From: Verrucomicrobiia bacterium
GTDB lineage: Bacteria > Verrucomicrobiota > Verrucomicrobiia > Limisphaerales > JADLHS01
Direction of reading: 5' to 3'
DNA length: 64,000 nucleotides
NCBI GenBank assembly: GCA_026125285.1
Contig: JAHCLO010000009.1
Coordinates: 1-64,000, forward strand
How positions within the stretch are numbered: the first letter of the stretch is position 1; each line of letters begins with the position of its first letter. Of this stretch, positions 18,507 to 26,489 are shown one piece after another. The notes under the pieces are model-generated. The model was not told where the DNA came from. It was given only the letters and a program-made list of their open reading frames with translations, and ran no database searches. The translations under genes were made by a program, and so were the position numbers.

Positions 18507-19073
18507 TCAATAGGAATTCAAGCCGCCGGACGCCCACGCGATGAGACCGATAACGGAGGCAGCCGTGATGATATCCGCCGCGACGGCGAACGGCGTCAGG
18601 AGAATCTGGCCGGTGCGTTGCACGCCATCCGCGTACACCGGCAAATGGTATTCACCCACTTCATGGGTCCCCGAATAGAGCGTGAAGCCGTCGCCCGTCC
18701 CGGTCAGGACCGCCTGAAGTTCTTCAGCCGGATCATCTGCCAACAGAGGCGGCTCGGTGGTTTGCCACGGCACCGCCGCAAGGTTCGCCGCGCGGCCCGG
18801 CGTGACAAAATTCGGCTTGCGTCCCGCCTCCAATCGCGCGCGGTTCCGGGACAGATAAAACGCGCGCGGCCGGCTCTTGAACGAACGGTCACTAAACTCG
18901 TCGTAACACACCAACACGTCTTGGCGGCGTGGATCAAAGGCAAGTGTGAGATTGGCGGGGGTGGCCGGTTGGCGAAAGGCGCGCTCCTCCCATAGTTTCC
19001 GGGTCACACACCCGTTGAGCAGCAAAAGGGCAAGCGCCAGGGTGCCAAGTTTGAATGGGTGCATCGTGTCCAT
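18507..19073 (-). CDS. Predicted lipoprotein of unknown function
   Basis: The product (188 residues from the ATG at 19073; 185 if the ATG at 19064 is used) begins with a short charged region, a hydrophobic core and a lipobox, LLLLNGC, so it is probably lipidated and membrane-anchored. The C-terminal 30 residues contain a hydrophobic stretch (FAVAADIITAASVIGLIAWA) that may be a second membrane contact. No enzyme motif is recognisable in the middle. It starts 17 bases after the stop of the SDR gene on the same strand. The N-terminal extension available upstream would bury the lipobox and is not supported. Confidence 0.75.
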   Translation of the reverse strand: MDTMHPFKLGTLALALLLLNGCVTRKLWEERAFRQPATPANLTLAFDPRRQDVLVCYDEFSDRSFKSRPRAFYLSRNRARLEAGRKPNFVTPGRAANLAAVPWQTTEPPLLADDPAEELQAVLTGTGDGFTLYSGTHEVGEYHLPVYADGVQRTGQILLTPFAVAADIITAASVIGLIAWASGGLNSY

Positions 19074-19089
19074 GGCTGGGGTTGTCGCG

Positions 19090-19791
19090 TTACCTCGGAC
19101 GCACCAACATCTCCTCCACGATGACGTGCGGCGGCAGGTTGATGCAGAACAGCGCACAATCCGCCACGTCCTCGGCCTGCATCATTCGGGCGCGGGCAGC
19201 GGCGTCCGGCGGGTGCGGCCGCTGGTTCAACAGCGGCGTGTCAATATCACCCGGGAAAATGGCGCAGGCGCGGATGCCGTGGGCGCGTTCCTCGGCGTTG
19301 ATGCTTTGGTTCAGGCCCGCGAGACCGAACTTGCTCATGACATAAGCCGGTCCGGCCTTGGGCGACGCCTGTTTGCCGGCGTCGGACACAAGGTTGATAA
19401 TGGTGCCGCTGCGGCGGGCGCGCATCTGGGGCAGAAACGCCTGCACGCAGTAGTAAGCGCCATTGAGATTGGTGGCGATCATCCGCTGATAATCCTCCAG
19501 CGACAACACTTCGAGCGCGCGTCTGGGAGCGTTGATGCCGGCGGCGTTCACCAGCACTTCTACGGCGCCAAGCTCGGCCAGGACGCGCCGCCCCATTTCC
19601 GCAACAGCGGTCGGATCGCCTACGTCGCAGACGTGCGGTGTAATGTGTGAGGCGTGAACGCCGGCGGTTTCGGCAAGGGCCTCCGCACGGCGTCCGACGA
19701 TGGCCACGCGCCACGCTTGCGCGGCCAGTTTCAACGCGAGAGCGCGGCCCACGCCGCTGCCCGCGCCAGTGATCACTGCTGTTTTGTTCAT
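19090..19791 (-). CDS. Short-chain dehydrogenase/reductase
   Basis: This 233-residue classical SDR has the nucleotide-binding TGAGSGVG (8-15), NAAG near 82, and a catalytic set of N108/N110, S136 (LVSDAG) and Y150-x3-K154 (YVMSK). It is a soluble NAD(P)(H)-dependent oxidoreductase with an unknown substrate; closest in pattern are the YdfG/serine-3-dehydrogenase-type members. The start at 19791 (MNKTAVITGAG) is chosen because the beta strand of the Rossmann fold begins there; an upstream in-frame start adds only six Arg-rich residues. Confidence 0.9.
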   Translation of the reverse strand: MNKTAVITGAGSGVGRALALKLAAQAWRVAIVGRRAEALAETAGVHASHITPHVCDVGDPTAVAEMGRRVLAELGAVEVLVNAAGINAPRRALEVLSLEDYQRMIATNLNGAYYCVQAFLPQMRARRSGTIINLVSDAGKQASPKAGPAYVMSKFGLAGLNQSINAEERAHGIRACAIFPGDIDTPLLNQRPHPPDAAARARMMQAEDVADCALFCINLPPHVIVEEMLVRPR

Positions 19792-19809
19792 AAGCACTCT
19801 TCGCCGCAA

Positions 19810-19880
19810 ACCTCGGCGACCTTTGCGAAGCCCTTCGTGATCTCTGCGTTAAAGCTTGCCGTCCGGTAACACTCCGACCA
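19810..19880. repeat. Direct repeat, left copy, next to the GxxExxY gene
   Basis: The 70-base segment starting acctcggcgacctttgcgaa recurs at 20310 with similar order and spacing, including ctctgcg, gccgtccggt and acactcc. A shorter inverted version with cgcaaaggacgccaagggcc follows at about 19890-19931. Confidence 0.85.
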
Positions 19881-19931
19881 CCTCTTGCTTCAACGCAAAG
19901 GACGCCAAGGGCCTCGCAAAGGAATGCAAAG

Positions 19932-20309
19932 CTATAGCCCTCTGACAACCCGTTTGATGTCGTCGCGCAAGTGTTCGACGTTGAAATTGATGATCAATCC
20001 AAGCTTGCAGCCGCTCAATTTCAGGTAGGTGAGCATCTGTGCAGTGAAGATTGGTGTCAATGACTCCACCGATTTGGGATCAACTACCACCAGGCTCTCG
20101 ACGATCAGGTCGAGGCGATAGCCCACATCCAGCTTCACTTGATCGTACATCAACGGCATGGGCTTCTGCCGCTCGAAGCGAAGTCCTACCTTGCTCAGTT
20201 CATACGCCAGGCAGGCTTCGTACGCCGATTCCAACAGTCCAGGACCCAATCTGGAATGCACCTTCATAGCACAGCCAATGATGATTTTTGACAGTTCGTT
20301 CTCTTTCAT
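19932..20309 (-). CDS. GxxExxY protein (PD-(D/E)XK-like fold)
   Basis: This complete 125-residue protein has the defining G24-L-L-E27-S-A-Y30 motif. The nuclease-like core follows: D67 in GYRLDLIVE and V-D77-P-K79 in VVVDPKSVE, where most members read V-E-L-K. TYLKLSGCKLGLIINFNV closes the fold. The family (PF13366-type) resembles PD-(D/E)XK nucleases, but no activity is firmly known. The gene is bracketed by long direct repeats at 19810 and 20310, and the right repeat begins immediately after the start codon's upstream edge. This suggests it moves or was moved as a unit. The D-x-K variant leaves catalytic competence open. Confidence 0.85.
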   Translation of the reverse strand: MKENELSKIIIGCAMKVHSRLGPGLLESAYEACLAYELSKVGLRFERQKPMPLMYDQVKLDVGYRLDLIVESLVVVDPKSVESLTPIFTAQMLTYLKLSGCKLGLIINFNVEHLRDDIKRVVRGL

Positions 20310-20380
20310 AACCTCGGCGACCTTTGCGAAGCCCTTTGCTTCCTCTGCGGTTAATCTGGCCGTCCGGTCACACTCCTACC
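20310..20380. repeat. Direct repeat, right copy, next to the GxxExxY gene
   Basis: Matches the copy at 19810 over about 70 bases (cctcggcgacctttgcgaag, then ctctgcg, ggccgtccggt, cacactcc). It abuts the ATG of the GxxExxY gene, so its upstream signals must lie in the repeat. Confidence 0.85.
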
Positions 20381-20449
20381 GTGTCTTTCTTGAACGCAAA
20401 GCAACCATGTGCCGACAAGCCATTCATTCTTCAACAACCACCTTGGCGG

Positions 20450-21538
20450 TCAATCCGGCTCGTTGCCCAAGTCCACCCACTGCCGCGTCTCTGCCGATTG
20501 CACCGCGGCATCCATGACGGCCAACACCTGCGCGCCGTCGTGAAAACTGGGTGCGCAGGGCCGTTGGTTGCGGATGGCGTCCACAAACTCCCACGCCTGG
20601 TCGTAACGGAACGTCACGAGCGGGTCGCCTTGATTCTCGTCGCGGGGCGAGCCGGGCACCTTCCAGAATTCGCGGGGGATTTCGATGGTTTCCAGGCCCG
20701 GACCTCCAACCTTGCCGGTCTGCAATTTGTTCCAGTCGCCGGTGATAAACACAAACGAACGCTCGCTGCCATTGAGCTCGACGTAATCCAGACTGCGCCA
20801 GCTTTCGTTGCGGCCGCTCGCCAGCTTGCTGCTTTCCAGCACGCCCGTCGCGCCGGATCGGAATTCCGTCAGGATGGCCACCCAATCATCCAAATCGTTG
20901 GACTGGCCGCCGCGCACCGGATGCCATTGCTTCAAACTTGCCACAAGCCTTTGCATGGGCCCGACCAGCAGATGCGCGAAGTCAATGCGGTGACTCAGCA
21001 TGTCGCCCAGTTCGCCCGTGCCGGCGAGCTTCTTTACCTGGCGCCAGCCCAGTCCGCGCGTACCCCAGTCTTGCAGCCGGCACGAACGGAAATGATACGG
21101 CTCACCGAGATCCCCGCGCTGCACCAGATGCGCGAGATAACGCATCGCCGGCACAAAGCGATACGTGAACGCCGTCATGTGCCGCACCCCGGCGCGATCC
21201 GCCGCCTCCGCCATCGCCCGGGCATCGGCATGGTTCAACGCCAGCGGTTTCTCGCAGAGCAGATGCTTGCCGTGCGTGATGGCCTCCAGCGCAATGGGGG
21301 CATGAGTGAAATTCGGCGTGGCAATGATGACCGCCTGGATGTCGTCGCGTCGCACGATGTCCTCATGGCGCGTGGACGTGAGGGGAATGCCGGTTTGTTG
21401 ACGCGCCCGCTCCAACGCCGCGGCGTCGGTATCGCATAGCGCGGTTACTTTCACCTCTGGACACAGCGCGAGACCGGGCAGATGGTTTTGCAGCGTGATG
21501 CCGCCGCAGCCAATGATGGCGATGTTGAGCACACTCAT
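20450..21538 (-). CDS. Gfo/Idh/MocA-family oxidoreductase
   Basis: This 362-residue protein has an N-terminal Rossmann domain (NIAIIGCGGIT, residues 5-15), the signature CEKPLALN near 115, and the alpha/beta C-terminal domain with GELGDMLSHRIDFAHLL, where the His would act on the substrate. It is an NAD(P)-dependent dehydrogenase probably acting on a sugar or cyclitol. Members are abundant in Verrucomicrobia and Planctomycetes and are often exported or part of carbohydrate catabolism; here there is no signal peptide. It stands alone on this strand, with no obvious pathway partners next to it. Start: ATG at 21538. Confidence 0.92.
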   Translation of the reverse strand: MSVLNIAIIGCGGITLQNHLPGLALCPEVKVTALCDTDAAALERARQQTGIPLTSTRHEDIVRRDDIQAVIIATPNFTHAPIALEAITHGKHLLCEKPLALNHADARAMAEAADRAGVRHMTAFTYRFVPAMRYLAHLVQRGDLGEPYHFRSCRLQDWGTRGLGWRQVKKLAGTGELGDMLSHRIDFAHLLVGPMQRLVASLKQWHPVRGGQSNDLDDWVAILTEFRSGATGVLESSKLASGRNESWRSLDYVELNGSERSFVFITGDWNKLQTGKVGGPGLETIEIPREFWKVPGSPRDENQGDPLVTFRYDQAWEFVDAIRNQRPCAPSFHDGAQVLAVMDAAVQSAETRQWVDLGNEPD

Positions 21539-21636
21539 GCGCGGCCTGGGATGAATGGTGTCATGGCATTGATGGAATCAAATCTTTCCCGCTTGCCGTC
21601 TCACACCATTACCGTCGAGGCAAGCCAAAACTCACG

Positions 21637-23139
21637 TTAGCGGTCGGCGGCACGTTCATCTCTCGCCTCGCGGGCCAGCCGCACAAGTTCCCAATAGGGC
21701 GGCCCGTAGCCGCGTTCGGATTGGAACGCCTCTGCCTTTTGGAGCAGGCGCGCGTTGATGGCGGCGTGTTGTTTTTTGAGCCGCTGCACGCGCAAGGCGG
21801 TGGCGGCGCTCATGCCTTCGGGAATCGGTCCAATCACGCCGAACACATTCTTCGCCGCACTGTAGCCTTTGGCCAGGCGGGCAAACGGCAGTTGATACCA
21901 GTCGTAACCCAACCGCTCGCCCGCTTCGGCGGCTTCAAGCATCACGTCAATCACCGCGTTGTCCGCGTGATCCTTGAACAGCGTCTCCCGGTCGCGCCAC
22001 TCGGCCACCACGCGCAGTTGCGGATCGTATTCCAGGTCGGATGGCTCCTGCGTCTCGAAATGCCGCACGCCCAGCGCCGCCAGCCAGGACGTCACGCCGG
22101 GCGTCGAAAGATGCGACAAACCCATCCACAGTTTCACGCCCAGCGGTCGGTAGGCGGCAGCGGCCACTTCCGAGCAGAATTGCTTGGCGGGATCGGTGTG
22201 ATCCATCGCGAAATCATAAGGAATATGCCGGCGGGTGGCCTCGCGCATCGCCTGCGAAGCGGCCTTGTGCGGCAACAGTGGGTCAGCCGCCAGTTGCGGC
22301 AAGTCCGCGCGCAGCCGCAGCGCCATGATGCGCAGCTTGGTATCACCGAGATAGGTTTCAAGGGAACTGACGCCCACACCGCTCTCAATGTGCGATTCAA
22401 TCACGGAAACCGCGCCGCTCGTTTCGTCCACATGCACCAGAGCGACGTGGGAAAAGTTGCCAGGAAAATCATTGCCGCGCGCGATGAGCGCCGACGTGGC
22501 CGCGCCGCCTCGGGAGAGTAGAATGTCGCCGCTGTGCAGTCGCACGCCCTGAACCAGGGCCGACGGCGTGGCCGAGGGTTCATCCTCGCCGGCAGCGAGA
22601 GTGGAGAAGGTCTCTCGCGGTAGTTGCAGCATCACCTCCTCCAGAGCGGCGCGGCTGCCATAGAGCAGGCGATAAACTTGCGTGCGCGTTTCAGGTTGCT
22701 GGACGTCCCAATGTTCGGATTGCCGTTTCACTTCGCGCCGCAGTCGGGCGCAAGTTTCCAGATAGTCGCCGAAGCGCGCGGGATTGGCGGCGACCATCGG
22801 CGCGAGGCGGAAGCAATTGGTCTCCAAACGCCCAAACCGCGCGTCGCCTGGCGGCAGAGGGTTGGCGGCGAGAAAATCCAGGTCGCTCTCGAGTTCCCCG
22901 AGCGTGGCGTTGATGGCAACGGCAAGTTGGTCGGCTTCCGCGTTGCGAGCAGCTTGGAACTGTTGTTCGAGCGCAGTCCAGAAGGTGTTGCGATTCCAGA
23001 CGAACGCTGCCTTGCCCGCGCCCTGCGGGGTGGGCGGAGCGGGTTCGGGGATCAGCAACAAACCCAGCAGCGCGAGCAACACCACCAGACCGCCCGCGGT
23101 AAAGCGAATCTGGCGCGCGCGTTTGGAGGCGGAATACAT
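21637..23139 (-). CDS. YiiX-like permuted NlpC/P60 hydrolase, membrane anchored
   Basis: This 500-residue protein has one N-terminal membrane segment (TAGGLVVLLALLGLLLIP, about 14-31) and a helical region to residue 190. The YiiX/YebB-type (peptidase C92) domain follows: SGDILLSRGG, then SHVALV with H231, VIESH, and FCSEVAAAAYRPLG with C322. In this circularly permuted NlpC/P60 fold His precedes Cys, as seen here. It would act on peptide or lipid amides on the outer face of the inner membrane. About 150 residues follow the catalytic domain and include no known motif. Start: ATG at 23139. Confidence 0.82.
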   Translation of the reverse strand: MYSASKRARQIRFTAGGLVVLLALLGLLLIPEPAPPTPQGAGKAAFVWNRNTFWTALEQQFQAARNAEADQLAVAINATLGELESDLDFLAANPLPPGDARFGRLETNCFRLAPMVAANPARFGDYLETCARLRREVKRQSEHWDVQQPETRTQVYRLLYGSRAALEEVMLQLPRETFSTLAAGEDEPSATPSALVQGVRLHSGDILLSRGGAATSALIARGNDFPGNFSHVALVHVDETSGAVSVIESHIESGVGVSSLETYLGDTKLRIMALRLRADLPQLAADPLLPHKAASQAMREATRRHIPYDFAMDHTDPAKQFCSEVAAAAYRPLGVKLWMGLSHLSTPGVTSWLAALGVRHFETQEPSDLEYDPQLRVVAEWRDRETLFKDHADNAVIDVMLEAAEAGERLGYDWYQLPFARLAKGYSAAKNVFGVIGPIPEGMSAATALRVQRLKKQHAAINARLLQKAEAFQSERGYGPPYWELVRLAREARDERAADR

Positions 23140-23171
23140 GCGGCGATGCTACGCGGAGGACGCGGTCCCGT

Positions 23172-23444
23172 TCAAGCGCGGCCAATCGCTCGTTGCACCC
23201 GGCGGACACAACGGCCAGGCTGTTTTGCCAGACTACATTCCCAAATCCGCACCACGCGCCAGCCGGCGCGGCGCAAAGTCCGATTCACCAGTGCGTCGCG
23301 ACGCTTGTTGCCGAGAAGCTTCTTCCGCTACCACGCCGCCCGAAGTACCGGCCACGTCGCGTGTTTGGGGCAACCGTGCCAGATACAGCCGTCCACGAAG
23401 ATGGCGAGTTTGAAACGCTGGAAAACGAAGTCCGGTTTGACGCA
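23172..23444 (-). pseudogene. vsr: Decayed Vsr mismatch endonuclease
   Basis: In one minus-strand frame the sequence reads KPDFVFQRFKLAIFVDGC, WHGCPKHATWP, then an amber stop at 23328-23330, then RKKLLGNKRRDALVNRTLRR, AGWRVVRIWECSLAKQPGR and a natural TGA at 23172. This is the core and C-terminus of a Vsr (very short patch repair) endonuclease that nicks T:G mismatches. The first 40 or so residues are missing: just upstream of KPDF the frame runs into a family B repeat (23454). With the N-terminus lost and an internal stop it is almost certainly inactive. No cognate cytosine methylase lies in the window. Confidence 0.85.
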
Positions 23445-23453
23445 AAATGACTT

Positions 23454-23480
23454 GGTAGGGCGCGTCACTCCGTGCGCGCC
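23454..23480. repeat. Dispersed repeat, family B, single arm
   Basis: The arm ggtagggcgcgtcactccgt, continuing to 23480, matches the complete palindrome at 28790-28868 and a fragment at 56237-56260. It abuts the broken 5' end of the vsr remnant. Confidence 0.8.
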
Positions 23481-23568
23481 GGTCTTGGGTTCCGTTGGAT
23501 TCCGACATGACTCATAGTCCATTTCAAGAGGGACGGGCCGTCCATCGGCGATGAGTCAGGTTGAGAAG

Positions 23569-23810
23569 CGCCGTAGGTGCGGCATCTTTGTAGAAAATCC
23601 AGCCCGACAAATATCCAGCCCCGTCAGGGGCGGCATCGTCTGATGGACGCTGGCTCGCGTGAACGTCCGTCGCTGCCCGATGATGCCGCTCCTGACGGAG
23701 CTTGGGAATCAATTTCGCGTTGGTTCTACAAAGATGGCGCACCTACGGTGCTTTTAACAACGCGCGCAGAGGCGCAACAAAGGCAAGCGCCGTAGGTGCG
23801 GCATCTTTGT
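23569..23810. repeat. Composite inverted-repeat element, family D
   Basis: The unit ccgtaggtgcggcatctttg occurs at about 23571, again inverted at 23726-23751, and directly at 23788-23810. Nested inside is a second inverted pair (ccgtcaggggcggcatcgtc near 23620; gatgatgccgctcctgacgg near 23680). No gene lies in 23450-23965; the whole interval is made of such repeats. Confidence 0.8.
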
Positions 23811-23965
23811 AGGTGTTGCCCTTGTCGTGGCCCTTCACAATGTAAGGCAATTGGCAATTGTAAGACAGAGTCACAATCTTCGCTTCCGTTTCCATCAGCG
23901 CGTAGCAGCGATCACTGGATTCCTTGACCCGCTGGGGCAAAGCGGCTAGACGTTGCGCAGAATTT

Positions 23966-24349
23966 ATGGCTACCAAACAAATCATCAAACCCGCGAACTC
24001 CCCCGCCGCTGTCGGTCCATATAATCACGCCGTCCGCCTCGGCGATCTGCTCTTTTGCGCCGGCCAGATTCCGATTGATCCGGCCACGGGGAATTTGATC
24101 GCCGGCGACATCAAGGCGCAAACCGAGCGCGTGCTTCAAAACGTAAAGGCGATTCTCGACGATCAGAAACTCACGTTTGCCAACGTGGTGAAAAGCACGG
24201 TGTTCATGACGAACCTTGGAGACTTCGCGGCCATGAACGAGGTGTACGCGAAGTATTTCACCAGCGATTTCCCGGCGCGTTCCACCGTCCAGGTGGCGGC
24301 GTTGCCCAAGGGCGCAAACGTGGAGATTGAAGTGGTGGCGCATTTTTGA
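23966..24349 (+). CDS. ridA: RidA-family deaminase
   Basis: This 127-residue protein is typical of RidA/YjgF enzymes, which hydrolyse reactive enamine/imine intermediates released by PLP enzymes such as threonine dehydratase. The trimer-interface active-site Arg is present (R105 in FPARSTVQV), as is E120 in NVEIEVVAH. The N-terminal PANSPAAVGPYNHAV block is diagnostic of the archetypal subgroup. The ATG at 23966 fits the family length; an upstream in-frame start would add 14 unrelated residues. A second, more divergent RidA lies at 54051. Confidence 0.93.
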   Translation: MATKQIIKPANSPAAVGPYNHAVRLGDLLFCAGQIPIDPATGNLIAGDIKAQTERVLQNVKAILDDQKLTFANVVKSTVFMTNLGDFAAMNEVYAKYFTSDFPARSTVQVAALPKGANVEIEVVAHF

Positions 24350-24408
24350 ATTTGGGATTGACGATGAATGATTCATGCCGAGCCCGGATTGGAACGCGGC
24401 GTTCACGT

Positions 24409-24468
24409 CGCTTCGGTGTCGCAATTTAGTCTGGCTTGGAAGCGGGTCGAAGCCCGCGCACCGAAGCG
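24409..24468. repeat. Isolated inverted repeat before the MGMT-like gene
   Basis: A perfect 10-base inverted pair, cgcttcggtg / caccgaagcg, encloses a second small hairpin (gcgggtcgaagcccgc). It is a possible stable RNA hairpin or remnant of another dispersed palindrome. Confidence 0.55.
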
Positions 24469-24502
24469 CGCTCGCAAGTCGTAACTCGAACCTCGTAAAC
24501 GT

Positions 24503-24973
24503 ATGAAAAAGTCCTGGCGCGAGAAGCTGGCGGATGACAAGGGCCTGCCCAAGGTCGGCCCGGTGACGGGCCGGATGTCAACGCGCTGGGGCACGGGAAG
24601 AATGGTCATTCCCGCGCCGTGCGAAGTGGATGCTTTGATGAAGCAGGTGCCCAAGGGGCGACTGGCGACCATCAACGAACTCCGCACCGCGTTGGCGCAA
24701 CGGCATCGGGCGGATTTTGCCTGCCCGATCACCACCGGGATTTTTTCCTGGATTGCCGCGCACGCCGCCGCCGAGGCGGAGGCTGAAGACGCCAAGCGCA
24801 TCACGCCTTACTGGCGCACCCTCAAGACCGGCGGTGAAGTGAATCCCAAGTATCCCGGCGGGGTGCAGGCGGTGGCGCGACGATTGCGGGCGGAAGGACA
24901 CAAATTGGTGGCCAGGGGGAAACGTCTGATCGTTGCGGATTACGAGAAAAAGCTGTTCCACGGACTCCGCTGA
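24503..24973 (+). CDS. MGMT-fold protein without the alkyl-acceptor cysteine
   Basis: This 156-residue protein resembles the small MGMT/alkyltransferase-like group. It has a helix-turn region (PKGRLATINELRTALAQRH) and the core CPITTGIFSWIAAHAA. Where O6-alkylguanine transferases have PCHR, it has ITPYWRTLK, so there is no acceptor Cys. Alkyltransferase-like proteins bind O6-alkylguanine in DNA and hand it to nucleotide excision repair; that role is plausible but inferred. The family may instead be unrelated in function. It lies alone, 30 bases after an inverted repeat. Start: ATG at 24503. Confidence 0.65.
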   Translation: MKKSWREKLADDKGLPKVGPVTGRMSTRWGTGRMVIPAPCEVDALMKQVPKGRLATINELRTALAQRHRADFACPITTGIFSWIAAHAAAEAEAEDAKRITPYWRTLKTGGEVNPKYPGGVQAVARRLRAEGHKLVARGKRLIVADYEKKLFHGLR

Positions 24974-25013
24974 CATGAGCAAGGTGCGACGATCTTCAAT
25001 CATGGTTCCGGCT

Positions 25014-25083
25014 GTAGCCGCCGACGTAAGGAGGCGGATCCGCTGGGGTGCGCAGAACTCCGCCTCCTTGCGTCGGCGGCTAC
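25014..25083. repeat. Dispersed palindromic repeat, family A, copy 2
   Basis: The arms gtagccgccgacgtaaggag (25014) and ctccttgcgtcggcggctac (ending 25083) are near-perfect inverted copies of about 25 bases around a 20-base centre. It sits between the MGMT-like gene and rmuC. Confidence 0.88.
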
Positions 25084-25110
25084 GGTTTGCTTGAAGGAGT
25101 CCTGAATACC

Positions 25111-26484
25111 ATGCCACTGGGCGTCCAACTACTGCTCGCGTTCCTCTTTGGTGCCGGACTTGGCTGGCTCATTGGCTGGCTCGTGGCGCGCGGGAAGTCC
25201 TCCGCCGCTCCGTTGGATCAGCGGCTGGAGAATGAACTACGCCAACAGCTCGCCCAGCGTGAGAGGGAATTGAACCAGACCCGCGGAGAAGTGGCCAGTC
25301 TCCAGACTTCGCTCGCCACGGCGCAGGCAAATCAAGCGGGCGCGGAAAAACTTCTGAACGAGCAGCGCGCCTTGCATGATCGCGCGCTGGTCGAGGCCAG
25401 GGAATCCCAGGCCAAGGCGCTGATGGACTTGCGCGAGGCGTTTCGCGCATTGAGCGCCGAGGCGTTGAAGCAGACCGCGCCGGAATTCCTGCGGTTGGCG
25501 GAACAGAGTCTTGGCAGACTTCAGGAAACCGCCAAAGGCGATCTGGCGCAACGGCAGGAAGCCATCAAGACGCTGGTGGAGCCGCTAAAGCAACAATTGG
25601 AGACGTATCAAAGACGGTTGCAACAGAGTGAAACTTCGCAAGCGGGCGCACTCGGCGAGGTGAAGAAGCAACTCGAAACCCTGGCGCGGCAAAGTCAAAC
25701 CCTGGCCGTGGAGACGCAACAGTTCCGCCTGGTGCTCAAGTCGAATCAGGCGCGGGGGCGCTGGGGTGAGGAAACGTTGCGTCGCGTGGTGGAAGCGGCA
25801 GGCATGAGCGCGCATTGCGATTTCAGCGAACAAACGAAGGAAGGCGACAGCAAACCGGATTTGATCGTCCGCCTGCCCGGCGAGCGCGTGATCATCGTGG
25901 ATGCGAAAGTGCCGGGCCTGGATTTCCTGAGCGCCATGGACGCCGCCGAACCCGCAAAGCGCACGGAGGCGCTCGCGGCTCATGCGGCAAAGCTGAGAAC
26001 CACCATCCGGGCGCTGGCGGATCGCGATTATCCGCGCCAGTTTCCGAACGCGTTGGACTATGTGGTGTTGTTTCTGCCGGCGGAGTCCTTGTTCAGCGCC
26101 GCGCTGGAGGGCGACCAGGATTTGATCGTGTGGGCGGCCGGCCGGCGGATTTTGCTGGCCACGCCGGCGTCGTTGATTGCGTTGTTGCGTTCCGTGAGCG
26201 TGAGCTGGCAACAACACGCGCAGACGGAGAACGCGCAGAAGATTGCCGAGGCAGTGCAGGAGTTGTACGCGCGGGTGGTGAAGTTCACCGAGCATTTTGA
26301 CAAAATCCGCGCCGGCCTGGAGCGGGCGAACAGCGCCTTCAACGATGCCGTGGGCAGTTACGAACGGATGGTGCGCCCGAGCGGCGAGCGCCTGCAAAAA
26401 CTTCGCGCCGGCGCCGGTGAAAGAGAACTCGCAGACCTGCAACCGCTGGACACACCGCTGCGCCTGCCCTCTGCGAATCCCTGA
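25111..26484 (+). CDS. rmuC: DNA recombination protein RmuC
   Basis: This 457-residue protein has an N-terminal membrane segment (LLLAFLFGAGLGWLIGWLVA, about 7-26), a long coiled coil rich in Gln/Glu/Arg (about 40-200), and the RmuC domain. Family blocks include GRWGEETLRRVVEAAGM, KPDLIVRLPGERVIIVDAKVP and YVVLFLPAESLFSAAL. The fold is related to PD-(D/E)XK nucleases, and RmuC limits inversions at short inverted repeats in E. coli. That is notable here, given the many inverted repeats in the window. The ATG at 25111 has an upstream AAGGAG. The next gene begins five bases after the stop. Confidence 0.94.
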   Translation: MPLGVQLLLAFLFGAGLGWLIGWLVARGKSSAAPLDQRLENELRQQLAQRERELNQTRGEVASLQTSLATAQANQAGAEKLLNEQRALHDRALVEARESQAKALMDLREAFRALSAEALKQTAPEFLRLAEQSLGRLQETAKGDLAQRQEAIKTLVEPLKQQLETYQRRLQQSETSQAGALGEVKKQLETLARQSQTLAVETQQFRLVLKSNQARGRWGEETLRRVVEAAGMSAHCDFSEQTKEGDSKPDLIVRLPGERVIIVDAKVPGLDFLSAMDAAEPAKRTEALAAHAAKLRTTIRALADRDYPRQFPNALDYVVLFLPAESLFSAALEGDQDLIVWAAGRRILLATPASLIALLRSVSVSWQQHAQTENAQKIAEAVQELYARVVKFTEHFDKIRAGLERANSAFNDAVGSYERMVRPSGERLQKLRAGAGERELADLQPLDTPLRLPSANP

Positions 26485-26489
26485 CCACC

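Noticed and set aside
20324..21439. Plus-strand frame opposite the Gfo/Idh/MocA gene
   Set aside because: Antisense to a protein with a complete Rossmann fold and the EKP signature; no domain of its own.
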